Source of the DNA: Caulobacter sp. BK020
GTDB lineage: Bacteria > Pseudomonadota > Alphaproteobacteria > Caulobacterales > Caulobacteraceae
Assembly: GCF_004342605.1 (NCBI RefSeq)
Contig: NZ_SLZL01000008.1
Coordinates: 62,001-126,000, forward strand
Length of the DNA: 64,000 nucleotides
Direction of reading: 5' to 3'
Shown: positions 24,979 through 33,784 of the stretch, piece after piece
Layout of the letters: each line of letters begins with the position of its first letter
How positions within the stretch are numbered: the first letter of the stretch is position 1
Notes under the pieces: model-generated
Told to the model about the DNA's origin: nothing
What the model saw: only the letters and a program-made list of their open reading frames with translations
Databases searched by the model: none
Position numbers and translations under genes: made by a program

Positions 24979-26199
24979 CTAGCGCCCGAAGTCCCTGGAG
25001 AGCGCCAGCATGGCGGCGCGCTGCGGCACCGAATATTCGTCCACGGCGGCCTCGTCGCCCTCGCGGATGGCCTTCAGCAAGGCCGGGGTCATGGCCGAGG
25101 ACAGCGACCAGTTCCAGTAGCGCAGCATGGTCTGGGCGCGGTCGACAGCGATGGTGTCAAAGGCGGTCAGCACGCGCTCCAGGCCCGGCGTCAGGGCGCC
25201 GGAGGCGTCGGTCTCGGGCCGGCGAAGGCTGCGCCACAAGGCCCGCACGGCGCCGCGCGGCAGGCCGGTGGCCTTGCACAGGATCGCCAGGGGCTCGCCG
25301 CCGGCGTCGGTGAAGATCTTGGCCCCGGTCATCGGCTTCAGCCCGGACAGGTAGGAGATCTCCTCGGCCGTCTCGCGGGTCATGCCGTCCTGGGCCGCGG
25401 CGATGGCGTCCTCAAGACTGTCGTAGGGACTCTTGGCGATGGCGGCGCGATTTCGCTGACGCCGTTCGATGAACTGCAGCGCCTTGCGTGACAGCGGGTC
25501 CTGCCAGCCCTCGGCTGAGGCCAGAGGGAACACATCGCCGACCGCGTCCTGCAGGATCTCGCGCGACACGGCGAAGCGCTGCAGGATCGTGCGCCGCGCC
25601 TCGGCGTCCGACCACCAGAACATCACATAGGCGTGGCTCGGCCGCAGCTCGGCGCGCTTGAGCAGCAGCGGGATCAGCTGCGGATTGTCGCGCGAGGACG
25701 CGACGATGTTCTCCAGGCCCTGGTGGCTGAAGCGCACCAGCTCGTTTCTGAGCAGCGCCTCGATGACCGGCGTCTCGTCCATGTCGACCAGGGCGTCGGC
25801 CACCACCTCGCTGACGCCGCGGCGCTGGGCGATCAGGCGACGATGGTCCTGGGTGCTGTTGTAGAGGCAGCTGATCAGGTCGGCGTCGCTGAGATTGGGC
25901 GAATGCTCCAGCAGGGCCCGGGCCACCGGCAGCTCGTCGCGCAGCAGCAGGCGCACCAGCACCCCGGGCATCTCGGTCAGGTTGGCCAGGCGCCGGGCCA
26001 CCTTCTCGCGCTCTTCCACCACCGCGTCGCGCAGCATCTCGACCAGCAGGTCGGCGGTCATGGCGCGCTCGAAGGCGTTGATGCGGCTGGCGGGCAGGCA
26101 GACCACGTCGGCCAGCCGCTTGAGCAAGGCGGCGCGCGAGCGCGGGATCGCGGCCGGTTCGGGCTTCGGGCTGGCGAAGGGCGCGGTGAAATCGTTCAT
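24979..26199 (-). CDS. DUF2336 domain-containing protein
   Basis: 406 aa, fully helical. It has HEAT/leucine-rich-like repeats (RRLANLTEMPGVLVRLLLRDELPVARALLEHSPNLSDADLI, then DALVDMDETPVIEALLRNELVRFSHQGLENIVA), typical of DUF2336, an alphaproteobacterial family of unknown function. The C-terminal third (EISYLSGLKPMTGAKIFTDAGGEPLAILCKATGLPRGAVRALWRSL) is the conserved part. No signal or membrane segment. Caulobacter homologues are scattered single genes; here it stands alone between mucR and a chemoreceptor gene. Confidence 0.85.
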   Translation of the reverse strand: MNDFTAPFASPKPEPAAIPRSRAALLKRLADVVCLPASRINAFERAMTADLLVEMLRDAVVEEREKVARRLANLTEMPGVLVRLLLRDELPVARALLEHSPNLSDADLISCLYNSTQDHRRLIAQRRGVSEVVADALVDMDETPVIEALLRNELVRFSHQGLENIVASSRDNPQLIPLLLKRAELRPSHAYVMFWWSDAEARRTILQRFAVSREILQDAVGDVFPLASAEGWQDPLSRKALQFIERRQRNRAAIAKSPYDSLEDAIAAAQDGMTRETAEEISYLSGLKPMTGAKIFTDAGGEPLAILCKATGLPRGAVRALWRSLRRPETDASGALTPGLERVLTAFDTIAVDRAQTMLRYWNWSLSSAMTPALLKAIREGDEAAVDEYSVPQRAAMLALSRDFGR

Positions 26200-26318
26200 G
26201 GTCGTCCTGACGGCGATCCGTCGTTCTCCAGCCTAGACCCGGACGCCGTTAACGTCCCATGAGCGGCCCGGAACGGGACAGTGCGCCGCTTCGCCCCGCT
26301 CCGCCACCGGCCGGGCGG

Positions 26319-27803
26319 TCAGCGCCACTGGCCGGGGCGCGAGCGCGGTTCAATCTTCAGGGCGTTGGCGCCCTGCACATAGCGCTCGCGGAAGGCGTCG
26401 CGGCGCGGCGCGGCCGGCATCTCGCGGCGCTGGTCCTGGCGCGGACGGTATTCGTGAACCTGGGCGCCGACCTGGAAGCCGCCCAGCAGGCTCTCCAGCT
26501 CCTCGGCCTCGGCGGCCAGGGCGCTGGCGGCGGCGGCCGACTGCTCGACCATGGCCCCGTTCTGGTGGATTTCCTGGCCCATCTGGCTGACCGCGGCGTT
26601 AACCTCGGCCAGGCCGCCCGCCTGGGCCTTGGACGAGGCGGCGATCTCGCCGACCAGGTCGTTGATCTCGATCACCTGGCCCAGGATCTGGTCCAGGGTC
26701 TGGCCGGTCTCGCCGACCAGCTTGACGCCCTTGTCGACCTGCTCGCTCGAGGCCCGGATCAGGCCCTTGATCTCCTTGGCCGCGTCGGCCGAGCGCTGGG
26801 CCAGGGCCCGGACTTCCTGGGCGACGACGGCGAAGCCGCGGCCCGCGTCGCCGGCGCGAGCCGCTTCGACCCCGGCGTTCAGGGCCAGGAGATTGGTCTG
26901 GAAGGCGATCTCGTCGATCACGCCGATGATCTGGGTGATCGACTGCGAGGACTTCTCGATGCCGCCCATGGCCTCGACGGCCTCGCGCACCACCTGGCCG
27001 CTCTTCTCGGCGTTGGCCTTGGCGCTCTGGGTCACGCCCCGCGCCTTCTCGGCGTTTTCGGCGCTGGTCTTCACCGTGGCGGTGATCTGGTCGAGGGCGG
27101 CGGCGGTGCGCTCCAGGCCGGCCGACTGGCGCTCGGTGCGCTGGGCCAGGTCGTCGGCGGCCGCCGAGATGTCGCTGCAGCCGGCCCGCAGGCCGCGGGC
27201 CGCGCCCAGGACGCCGGCCAGGGCCTGCTGCAGGTTGTCGACGGCGGCGTTGAAGTCGCTGGGGATCTTGCGGGCCTCGGCCGGGAAGGCGTCTTCGCGC
27301 AGGCGCGAGATCATGTCGCCGCCGGCCAGCTTCTCGACGCCCTGGCCCAGAGCGTTGACGGCGGTCAGCTGGGCGCGGGCGTAGGTCTCGACCTCCTGCA
27401 GGCGCCGGCGTTGTTCCGCCTCGGCGGCGGCGCGCTCGGCGTCCTGGGCGGCGCGGGCCGCCTGGTCGTCGGCCAGCCGGCGCTGGACGCCGTCCAGGCC
27501 CTTGGCCAAAGCGCGAACCTGCGCGTCGTCGGTGTCGGGCGAGGCCAGCGGCCGGTCGTATTGGCCCGCGCCCAGGGCGTCGACCGACCGGCCCAGGCCG
27601 TCCAGGGCGCGGCGCGTGGCGTCGTTCCAGGCCAGCAGGCCGAGGACCAGGGTCGCCACCAGGGTGGCCAGGCCCGCCATGCTGAACGACGAGACCAGGC
27701 CCGGCCCGCCGAACGCCGCCCAGCCCAGCTGGCCCAGGCCCGCCAGCAGGCCGAGGACGACGATCAGCCTCCAGCCGAGAGGCAGCCGATTGAACCCGCT
27801 CAT
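26319..27803 (-). CDS. Methyl-accepting chemotaxis protein without periplasmic sensor
   Basis: 494 aa. Two closely spaced membrane helices (about residues 10-50; LIVVLGLLAGLGQLGWAAF and MAGLATLVATLVLGLLAW) leave only a tiny outside loop. HAMP-like linkers follow (ALGAGQYDRPLA; KLAGGDMISRLREDAFP). The signalling domain has the hairpin tip EIAFQTNLLALNAGVEAARAGDAGRGFAVVAQEVRALAQRSADAAKEI, which binds CheA and CheW. Sensing is therefore probably cytoplasmic or membrane-based. The C-terminus lacks an obvious NWETF-type CheR tether. Stand-alone gene; a TTAACCAT half site lies 65 bp upstream at 27868. Confidence 0.95.
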   Translation of the reverse strand: MSGFNRLPLGWRLIVVLGLLAGLGQLGWAAFGGPGLVSSFSMAGLATLVATLVLGLLAWNDATRRALDGLGRSVDALGAGQYDRPLASPDTDDAQVRALAKGLDGVQRRLADDQAARAAQDAERAAAEAEQRRRLQEVETYARAQLTAVNALGQGVEKLAGGDMISRLREDAFPAEARKIPSDFNAAVDNLQQALAGVLGAARGLRAGCSDISAAADDLAQRTERQSAGLERTAAALDQITATVKTSAENAEKARGVTQSAKANAEKSGQVVREAVEAMGGIEKSSQSITQIIGVIDEIAFQTNLLALNAGVEAARAGDAGRGFAVVAQEVRALAQRSADAAKEIKGLIRASSEQVDKGVKLVGETGQTLDQILGQVIEINDLVGEIAASSKAQAGGLAEVNAAVSQMGQEIHQNGAMVEQSAAAASALAAEAEELESLLGGFQVGAQVHEYRPRQDQRREMPAAPRRDAFRERYVQGANALKIEPRSRPGQWR

Positions 27804-27963
27804 CTACGAATCTCCGCGGCCCAGCTAGGCCGTCTCCGAGACATGGCGACTGAGTCCTAACGCCTCATTAACCATACCGGCGCCGCGACATTTTGACGGG
27901 GGACAAGGGGCGCAAACCGCCCTCTTGGCCACCAATGCGCCAGGCGCTCCGTACACCCATCGC

Positions 27964-27991
27964 TTGACCCCGCGCCCCGTGGGCGTCACTT
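27964..27991 (+). promoter_or_regulatory. Likely housekeeping promoter of rnpB
   Basis: TTGACC at 27964-27969 gives a good -35 element, and 17 nt later TCACTT (27986-27991) occupies the -10 position, seven bases before the predicted 5' end of RNase P RNA at 27999. The -10 is weak against the consensus, so support comes mainly from spacing. Confidence 0.45.
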
Positions 27992-27998
27992 AGGCCCT

Positions 27999-28385
27999 GG
28001 ACCAGATGGTCGGGCGGTCGCGGCATCCTTGGATGTCGAGGAAAGTCCGGGCTCCACGGTGACAAGGCGGCGGGTAACGCCCGCCGGGAGCGATCCCAGG
28101 GATAGCGCCACAGAAAGCAAACCTCCTCCCTTCGGGGCGGGAAGGGTGAAAGGGTGGGGTAAGAGCCCACCGCGGACCTGGCAACAGGGACGGCATGGCA
28201 AGCCCCGCCTGGAGCAAGACCGAATAGGGACCCCGCGCCGGCCTCGCGTCGGATAGGCCGTCACTGGCCGAGAGGGTCCGGGTAGGTCGCGAGAACCGTC
28301 CAGCGATGGGCGGTCCAGAGGAATGGCCGTCTCGCATCTTCGGATGTCAGACAGAACCCGGCTTACAGACCATCTGGTCCATTTC
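27999..28385 (+). ncRNA. rnpB: RNase P RNA (bacterial type A)
   Basis: The catalytic RNA of RNase P, which trims the 5' leader of tRNA precursors. Conserved region I GAGGAAAGTCCGGGCTCC (near 28040) and the ACAGAAAGCAAAC-like segment near 28110 are present, as are the GAGGGTCCGGGTAGG-type and ACAGAACCCGGCTTACAG 3' core (near 28350-28368). The ends pair as helix P1: GGACCAGATGGT (27999-28010) with ACCATCTGGTCC (28369-28380). The size of about 385 nt fits the alphaproteobacterial form. Next to mraZ, as in Caulobacter. Confidence 0.97.
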
Positions 28386-28607
28386 GCCCCCACCAGACCG
28401 GGTGGAAAATGGGCTTCAGCTCCACCCTTCCCCACGACGCCGGTAGCCTGACCACGGTCGCCCTTGCCGGCAAGGCGTTGCGCAGAGTCTAACCCTCCGA
28501 ATTATTAACAAGTTCTATGTATGTTCTGTGGATAGATTCACGAGCTCTGTGAAAGAGCTTCCAGACACCTTTGTTTTAGCGGTCAAACGGCCGTTGGTGT
28601 CATTGTA

Positions 28608-28632
28608 TCCCAATCAATCCCATGTTAACCCA
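28608..28632. promoter_or_regulatory. MraZ operator: three TGGG-type boxes at 10-bp spacing
   Basis: TCCCA at 28608-28612, TCCCA at 28618-28622 and ACCCA at 28628-28632 are, on the minus strand, TGGGT, TGGGA and TGGGA at exactly 10-bp periodicity (5-bp boxes, 5-bp spacers). This is the known MraZ recognition array (TGGGN repeats). The array lies 60 bp before the mraZ GTG, so MraZ probably represses its own cluster. About 280 bp between rnpB and mraZ contain nothing else I can name. Confidence 0.85.
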
Positions 28633-28691
28633 TCTGCTGTCGGGGCGATCGCGGCAGGCGTCCCGTGGCGGGCTTTAACAGGGGTAGCGAG

Positions 28692-29159
28692 GTGTTTCTC
28701 TCGACGTTCGAGAAGCAGCTGGACAGCAAGCGGCGCATCGTCGTGCCGCAGGACTTCCGCGCCGCGCTCTCGGGTCCGTTCGACGGAATCTTCTGCTTCC
28801 CCTCCATCGAGGCCGACTGCCTGGAAGCGGGCGGAAAGGCCCTGTTCGACCGCTATCAAGGCGTGATTGACGAGTTGCCGTTCGGTGATCCGCTGCGCTC
28901 GGCGCTGGAGACCAGCGTGCTGGGCGGCATGGCGCGGCTGTCGTTCGACACCGCCGGCCGGATCACCCTGCCCGACACCCTGTGCGAGATGTTCGGCCTG
29001 ACCGACTGGGTCGCGGTGGTCGGCTTGGGTGAGCGGTTTCAGATCTGGTCGCGCGAGGCCTTCCAAGCCCATCGCGCCGCCCAGCGCGAACTGGCCCGCG
29101 ACGGCCTGGCCGCCCTGCGCGCCCAGCAGCGCGTCGCCCGGATCGGGGGTGCGGCATGA
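28692..29159 (+). CDS. mraZ: MraZ, transcriptional repressor of the dcw cluster
   Basis: 155 aa from GTG 28692. Two SpoVT/AbrB-like (MraZ) domains: [22 protein letters not shown] and [23 protein letters not shown], each with the DxxGR/P DNA-binding loop. In this protein the first loop is DSKRR rather than the usual DxKGR. Starting at 28692 aligns residue for residue with E. coli MraZ (MFRGATLVNLDSKGR) and has AGGGG upstream. GTG 28665 would add nine residues. First gene of the cluster, with its operator just upstream; overlaps rsmH by ATGA. Confidence 0.95.
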   Translation: MFLSTFEKQLDSKRRIVVPQDFRAALSGPFDGIFCFPSIEADCLEAGGKALFDRYQGVIDELPFGDPLRSALETSVLGGMARLSFDTAGRITLPDTLCEMFGLTDWVAVVGLGERFQIWSREAFQAHRAAQRELARDGLAALRAQQRVARIGGAA

Positions 29160-30133
29160 CCGACCTCGAAACCCTGCCGGAAGCCGACGCGCCGCACGTC
29201 TCGGTCCTGCTCGACGAGGTGGTCTCGGCCTTGGCCGCTGGACCTGGCGACATCGTCGTGGACGGCACCTTCGGGGCCGGCGGCTACACCCGCGCCATCC
29301 TGGCGACCGGGGCGTCAGTGGTCGCTTTCGACCGCGACCCGACGGTCCAGCGCTTCGCCGCCGAGTTTTCCGCGACGGCCAATTCTGCGGCGGATAGCCG
29401 CTTTCGGCTGATTCAGGACCGTTTCTCGCAAATCACCGCGTATCTGGAGGATGCGTCGGTGGACGGCGTGACCCTGGATCTTGGCGTGTCTTCCATGCAG
29501 CTCGACGAGGCTGAGCGCGGCTTTTCCTTCATGCGCGACGGTCCGCTGGACATGCGCATGGGCGCCGACGGCCCCACCGCCGCCGACCTGGTCAACGCGC
29601 TGGACCCAGTCGAACTGGCCCGCATCCTCTATGTCTATGGCGAGGAGCACGCCTCGCGCCGCATCGCCAGCTTCATCGTCAAGCGCCGGGCCGAGCGGCC
29701 GTTCACCCGCACCCTGGATCTGGCCGCCGTGATCGAGCGCGCCCTGGGCGGCCGCAAGGGCGCCAAGGTCCACCCCGCGACCCGCTCGTTCCAGGGCCTG
29801 CGGATCGCGGTCAACGCCGAGCTGGAGGAGCTGGAGGCCGGTCTGGCCGCCGCCGAGCGCGTGCTCAAGCCGGGCGGGCGCCTGGCGGTGGTCACCTTCC
29901 ATTCGCTGGAAGACCGCATCGTCAAGACTTTCCTGGCCGAGCGAGCCGGCCGCACCCCAGGCGGGTCGCGCCACGCGCCGCCGGTCGAGGCCGGCGCGCC
30001 GCCGAGCTTCCAGCTGGTGTCGTCCAAGGCAATCGCGCCGGGCGAGGCTGAGCTGGCCGCCAACCCGCGCGCCCGGTCCTCCAAGCTGCGCGCCGCCGTG
30101 CGCACCCAAGCTCCGGTCTGGAGCGCCGCATGA
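29156..30133 (+). CDS. rsmH: 16S rRNA (cytosine1402-N4)-methyltransferase RsmH
   Basis: 325 aa. SAM-binding motif [15 protein letters not shown], then [21 protein letters not shown] and PLDMRMG, and the catalytic-domain signature [12 protein letters not shown]. It methylates N4 of C1402 in the 16S rRNA decoding centre. Also called mraW. ATG 29156 overlaps the mraZ stop, and its own stop overlaps ftsL (ATGA), so translation is coupled through the 5' half of the cluster. Confidence 0.97.
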   Translation: MTDLETLPEADAPHVSVLLDEVVSALAAGPGDIVVDGTFGAGGYTRAILATGASVVAFDRDPTVQRFAAEFSATANSAADSRFRLIQDRFSQITAYLEDASVDGVTLDLGVSSMQLDEAERGFSFMRDGPLDMRMGADGPTAADLVNALDPVELARILYVYGEEHASRRIASFIVKRRAERPFTRTLDLAAVIERALGGRKGAKVHPATRSFQGLRIAVNAELEELEAGLAAAERVLKPGGRLAVVTFHSLEDRIVKTFLAERAGRTPGGSRHAPPVEAGAPPSFQLVSSKAIAPGEAELAANPRARSSKLRAAVRTQAPVWSAA

Positions 30134-30576
30134 GCCTGTCGCGCCTCTTCGACCGCCGCGTGCGGGGCTTCCGGGTCGTCGAGCTGGTCTGCCTGACCAT
30201 CCTGCTGGTGCTGGTGCTGGGCGTCTACATGGCCAAGACCTTCGCCGGCCGCGAGCGGGCCCAGATCGCCGAGGTCGAGCGCCAGATCGAGGACGAGAAG
30301 GTGCGCGTGCGCCTGCTCAAGGCCGAGGTCGCCTATCTGGAGCAGCCGCGCCGCATCGAGCAGCTGGCCCAGCAGCTGCAGCTGGCGCCGATCAAGCCCG
30401 AGCACGAGACCACCGAGGACGCCCTGATCGACGTGGCGCGCCACGCCCCCGCCGCCCACGCCCCGGCCTCGCCGACGGCGGCGGCCAACACCGACGCGGC
30501 GGCCGCCGACGCGCCGGAGTCCACGCCCGACGACTATCCGTCGCCCGAGCAGGCTTCCGGGGAGGCGCCGCGATGA
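30130..30576 (+). CDS. ftsL: Cell division protein FtsL
   Basis: 148 aa bitopic protein: short cytoplasmic N-terminus, membrane helix ([19 protein letters not shown], about residues 17-35), then a periplasmic coiled coil ([41 protein letters not shown]). An Ala/Pro/Asp-rich tail of about 55 residues lengthens it beyond E. coli FtsL (121 aa). FtsL pairs with FtsB and activates FtsW/FtsI at the septum. Assigned from topology and position between rsmH and ftsI. ATGA overlaps on both sides. Confidence 0.93.
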   Translation: MSLSRLFDRRVRGFRVVELVCLTILLVLVLGVYMAKTFAGRERAQIAEVERQIEDEKVRVRLLKAEVAYLEQPRRIEQLAQQLQLAPIKPEHETTEDALIDVARHAPAAHAPASPTAAANTDAAAADAPESTPDDYPSPEQASGEAPR

Positions 30577-32330
30577 GCCTGGCCAATCTCGCCCCTGGCG
30601 GCGCGCCCGCGGCCTGGCGCTGGCTGATCGAACGGGTCTGGCGGCTGGAGCACGCCTTCGAGCGCTCGCGCGCCGCCGCGCGGCCCGAGGACGACACCCG
30701 CATCCGCATCTTCTTCGTCATGGCCATCTTCGGCCTGGCCTTCACCGTGCTGGCCCTGGGCGCCACCTGGGCGGCGGTGTTCTCCAAGGTCGGCGGCAAC
30801 GGCTACCTGGCCTCGACCGACGGGGCGCGAGGCGACCTGGTCGACCGCAACGGCCAGCTGCTGGCCGTCGACCTGACCCACTACGCCCTCTACATCAATC
30901 CCAAGGACGTTTGGGACGCCAAGGCCACGCGCAAGGCCCTGGCCAAGGCCCTGCCCCAGGTGCCGGCCAAGCGCCTGGACCAGGTGGTGTTCGCCGATCG
31001 CCGCGGCTTCCTGGTCGGCGGCATGACCCCGGCCGAGAAGGACGCCGTCTTCGACCTGGGCCTGCCCGGCGTCGAGTTCGAGGAACAGGCCGCCCGGGTC
31101 TATCCGCTGGGGGCCAGCGCCGCCCACTTCATCGGCTTCGTCGACAAGGGCGGCAAGGGCCTGTCCGGCGCCGAGAAGGCCCTGGACAAGCCGGTGCGCG
31201 AGGCCGCCGCCAAGGGGCCGGACGGCGCGATCCCGCTGTCGATCGACCTGCGCGTCCAGGCCGCCCTGGAAGACGAGGTCCGCAAGGCCGCCATCGAGTT
31301 CCAGGCCAAGGGCGCGGTGGGTCTGGTGACCAACGTCCATACCGGGGAGATCCTCGGCATGACCAGCTTCCCCGACTACGACCCCAACCGGCTGGACCAG
31401 GCCTCGGCCGAGCAGATGACCAACCACGCCGCGGCGTCGGTCTACGAGATGGGTTCGACCTTCAAGGCCTTCACCGTGGCCATCGGCCTGGACACCGGCG
31501 CGGCGACCCCAGCCTCCACCTTCGACGCCCGCGAGCCGTTCAAGCTGGGCTACCGGACCATCCACGACTTCCACGCCGCCCGAAAGATCCTGACCCTGGT
31601 GGAGGTGTTCCAGCACTCGTCCAACATCGGCACCGCCATGCTGGCCGAGCGGATCGGCGGCGAGCGCCTGAGCCGCTACTTCAACGCCCTGGGCCTGACC
31701 CGGCCGGCCAAGGTGGAACTGCTGGAGTCGGCCCGCCCGCTGACCCCCAAGAAGTGGGACGACGACGCCGTGGCCTCCACCTCGTTCGGCCACGGCATCA
31801 ACGTCTCGCCCCTGGCCCTGGCCCAGGCGATGGGCGCACTGCTGAACGGCGGCACGCTGCAGCCGCTGACCATCCACAAGCTGCCCCAGGGCGTGCGTCC
31901 GGACGCACCCCGCGCGATCTCGGAGGAGACCTCCCAGCAGATGCTGCAGATCATGCGCGCCAACGTCACCGGCGGCAGCGGCAAGTCGGCCAACATCCCG
32001 GGCCTGTCGGTGGGCGGCAAGACCGGCACTGGCGAGAAGTACGATCCGGCCATTCGCGGCTACAACCACCAGCGCCAGGTCTCGTCGTTCGCGGCGGTGT
32101 TCCCGACGGAAGGGCCGATCGAGGCCGACCGCTATTTCGTGCTTGTGCTGCTGGACGAGCCCAAGGGCAACGCCAAGACCTCAGGCTTCTCGACCGGCGG
32201 CTGGGTGGCCGCGCCGGCCGCCGGCCGGGTCATCGACCGCATCGCCCCGTTCCTCGGCGTCCGCCGCCAGACCGACATCTTCACCGTGGCCGCCCAGCAG
32301 CCGAAAGCCGCACCGGAGGCGGGACTTTGA
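30573..32330 (+). CDS. ftsI: Peptidoglycan transpeptidase FtsI (PBP3)
   Basis: 585 aa class B penicillin-binding protein. One membrane helix (IFFVMAIFGLAFTVLALGATW, near residue 50), a pedestal domain (GDLVDRNGQLLAVDLTHYALYINP), and the transpeptidase domain with SxxK in MGSTFKAF, SxN in HSSNIGTAM and KTG in VGGKTGTGEKY. It cross-links septal wall with FtsW. ATG overlaps the ftsL stop, and its TGA overlaps the TTG start of murE, so the chain of coupled genes continues. Confidence 0.97.
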   Translation: MSLANLAPGGAPAAWRWLIERVWRLEHAFERSRAAARPEDDTRIRIFFVMAIFGLAFTVLALGATWAAVFSKVGGNGYLASTDGARGDLVDRNGQLLAVDLTHYALYINPKDVWDAKATRKALAKALPQVPAKRLDQVVFADRRGFLVGGMTPAEKDAVFDLGLPGVEFEEQAARVYPLGASAAHFIGFVDKGGKGLSGAEKALDKPVREAAAKGPDGAIPLSIDLRVQAALEDEVRKAAIEFQAKGAVGLVTNVHTGEILGMTSFPDYDPNRLDQASAEQMTNHAAASVYEMGSTFKAFTVAIGLDTGAATPASTFDAREPFKLGYRTIHDFHAARKILTLVEVFQHSSNIGTAMLAERIGGERLSRYFNALGLTRPAKVELLESARPLTPKKWDDDAVASTSFGHGINVSPLALAQAMGALLNGGTLQPLTIHKLPQGVRPDAPRAISEETSQQMLQIMRANVTGGSGKSANIPGLSVGGKTGTGEKYDPAIRGYNHQRQVSSFAAVFPTEGPIEADRYFVLVLLDEPKGNAKTSGFSTGGWVAAPAAGRVIDRIAPFLGVRRQTDIFTVAAQQPKAAPEAGL

Positions 32331-33784
32331 GCAAGACGCTTTCGCAGATCCTGAACCGGCCCTGCGCGGTCGATCCCGTGATCACCGGGGTCACCGCCGA
32401 CAGCCGCAAGGTGCGTGAAGGGTTCCTGTTCGCCGCCCTGCCCGGCAGCAAGGTCGACGGCCGCACGTTCATTCCGGGGGCGATCGTTTCCGGCGCGGCC
32501 GCCGTGCTGGCGCCGGACGACGTCGAGGGCCTGCCGGTCCCGGTGGTCCACGCCGGCGACCTGCGCCGCGCCTACGCCCTGGCCGCCGCCCAGTTCTGGG
32601 GCGAACAGCCCGGGACCTGCGTGGCGGTGACCGGCACCAACGGCAAGACCTCGGTCGCCGGCTTCTGCCGCCAGATCTACGCCCGGCTGGGCCGCAAGGC
32701 CGCCAGCATGGGCACCCTGGGCGTGGTGGTCAGCCAGGCCGGCCAGCCGGACCGGCAGCTGACCCCGCCGGGCCTGACCACGCCCGACGCCGCCGACGTC
32801 GCCGAGATGATGGCCCGCCTGGCCGCCGAGGGCGTCACCCACCTGGCGGTCGAGGCCTCGTCGCACGGTATCGACCAGCGCCGCCTGGACGGGGTCCGCC
32901 TGGCCGCCGCCGGCTTCACCAACTTCACCCAGGACCACCTGGACTATCACGGCACCATGGGTTGCTATCGCGCGGCCAAGCTGCGGCTGTTCGAGACCCT
33001 GCTGCCGCGGGCCCGCACCGCCGTCCTGAACGCCGACAGCGACGCCTTCCCCGCCTTCGCCTCGGCCGCCGTCACCTCCGGCCAGACCGTGCTGACCGTC
33101 GGCCACGAGGGACAGGGACTGAAGCTGGTCGAGCGCATCCCCGTGCCGCAGGGCCAGCGCCTGAGGATCGCCGCCCAGGGCCGCGAGTTCGAGGTGCTGC
33201 TGCCGCTGGCCGGCGACTTCCAGGCCTCGAACGTGCTGGTCGCCGCCGGCCTGTGCGTCGCCACCGGCGAGGACCTGGAGGCGGTGATCGCCGCCCTGGC
33301 CACCCTCGAAGGCGCGGCGGGCCGGCTGCAGCGGGTCGGAACCGGCGCGCGCGGCGGCGAGGCCTATGTCGACTACGCCCACACCCCCGACGGGCTGGAG
33401 ACGGTGCTGGCCGCCCTGCGCCCCCACACCCGCGGCAAGCTGATCGTGGTGTTCGGGGCCGGCGGCGACCGCGACCGCGGCAAGCGGCCCCTGATGGGCG
33501 AGATCGCCGCTCGCCTGGCCGACGTGGCCATCGTCACCGACGACAATCCCCGCTCGGAAGAGCCCGCCGCGATCCGCGCCGCGATCCTGGCCGCCGCGCC
33601 CGGGGCCAAGGAATATGGCGACCGCCGCGAGGCCATCCGGGCCGGCGCGGCCCTGCTGGCCGACGGCGACGTGCTGGTGGTGGCCGGCAAGGGCCACGAG
33701 CAGGGCCAGCTGGTGGCCGGCGTCAACCATCCGTTCGACGACGTGACCGAGACCGCCCAGGCGCTGGAGGCAGTCCATGCGTGA
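32327..33784 (+). CDS. murE: UDP-N-acetylmuramoyl-L-alanyl-D-glutamate--2,6-diaminopimelate ligase MurE
   Basis: 485 aa. Adds meso-diaminopimelate to the UDP-MurNAc dipeptide. ATP loop VTGTNGKTSVAGF, central HLAVEASSHGIDQRRLDG and FTNFTQDHLDYHG, and the meso-DAP-selective DNPR motif (VTDDNPRSEEPAAI) identify it. The start is TTG 32327 overlapping the ftsI stop as TTGA; no ATG precedes the conserved TGVTADSRKV. The rare start in a tightly coupled position may lower its initiation. The end overlaps murF by 8 bp. Confidence 0.96.
   Translation: MSKTLSQILNRPCAVDPVITGVTADSRKVREGFLFAALPGSKVDGRTFIPGAIVSGAAAVLAPDDVEGLPVPVVHAGDLRRAYALAAAQFWGEQPGTCVAVTGTNGKTSVAGFCRQIYARLGRKAASMGTLGVVVSQAGQPDRQLTPPGLTTPDAADVAEMMARLAAEGVTHLAVEASSHGIDQRRLDGVRLAAAGFTNFTQDHLDYHGTMGCYRAAKLRLFETLLPRARTAVLNADSDAFPAFASAAVTSGQTVLTVGHEGQGLKLVERIPVPQGQRLRIAAQGREFEVLLPLAGDFQASNVLVAAGLCVATGEDLEAVIAALATLEGAAGRLQRVGTGARGGEAYVDYAHTPDGLETVLAALRPHTRGKLIVVFGAGGDRDRGKRPLMGEIAARLADVAIVTDDNPRSEEPAAIRAAILAAAPGAKEYGDRREAIRAGAALLADGDVLVVAGKGHEQGQLVAGVNHPFDDVTETAQALEAVHA

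Noticed and set aside
27868..27875. TTAACCAT upstream of the chemoreceptor as a CtrA site
   Set aside because: Only a half site on the strand opposite to the gene; not enough to call a promoter.
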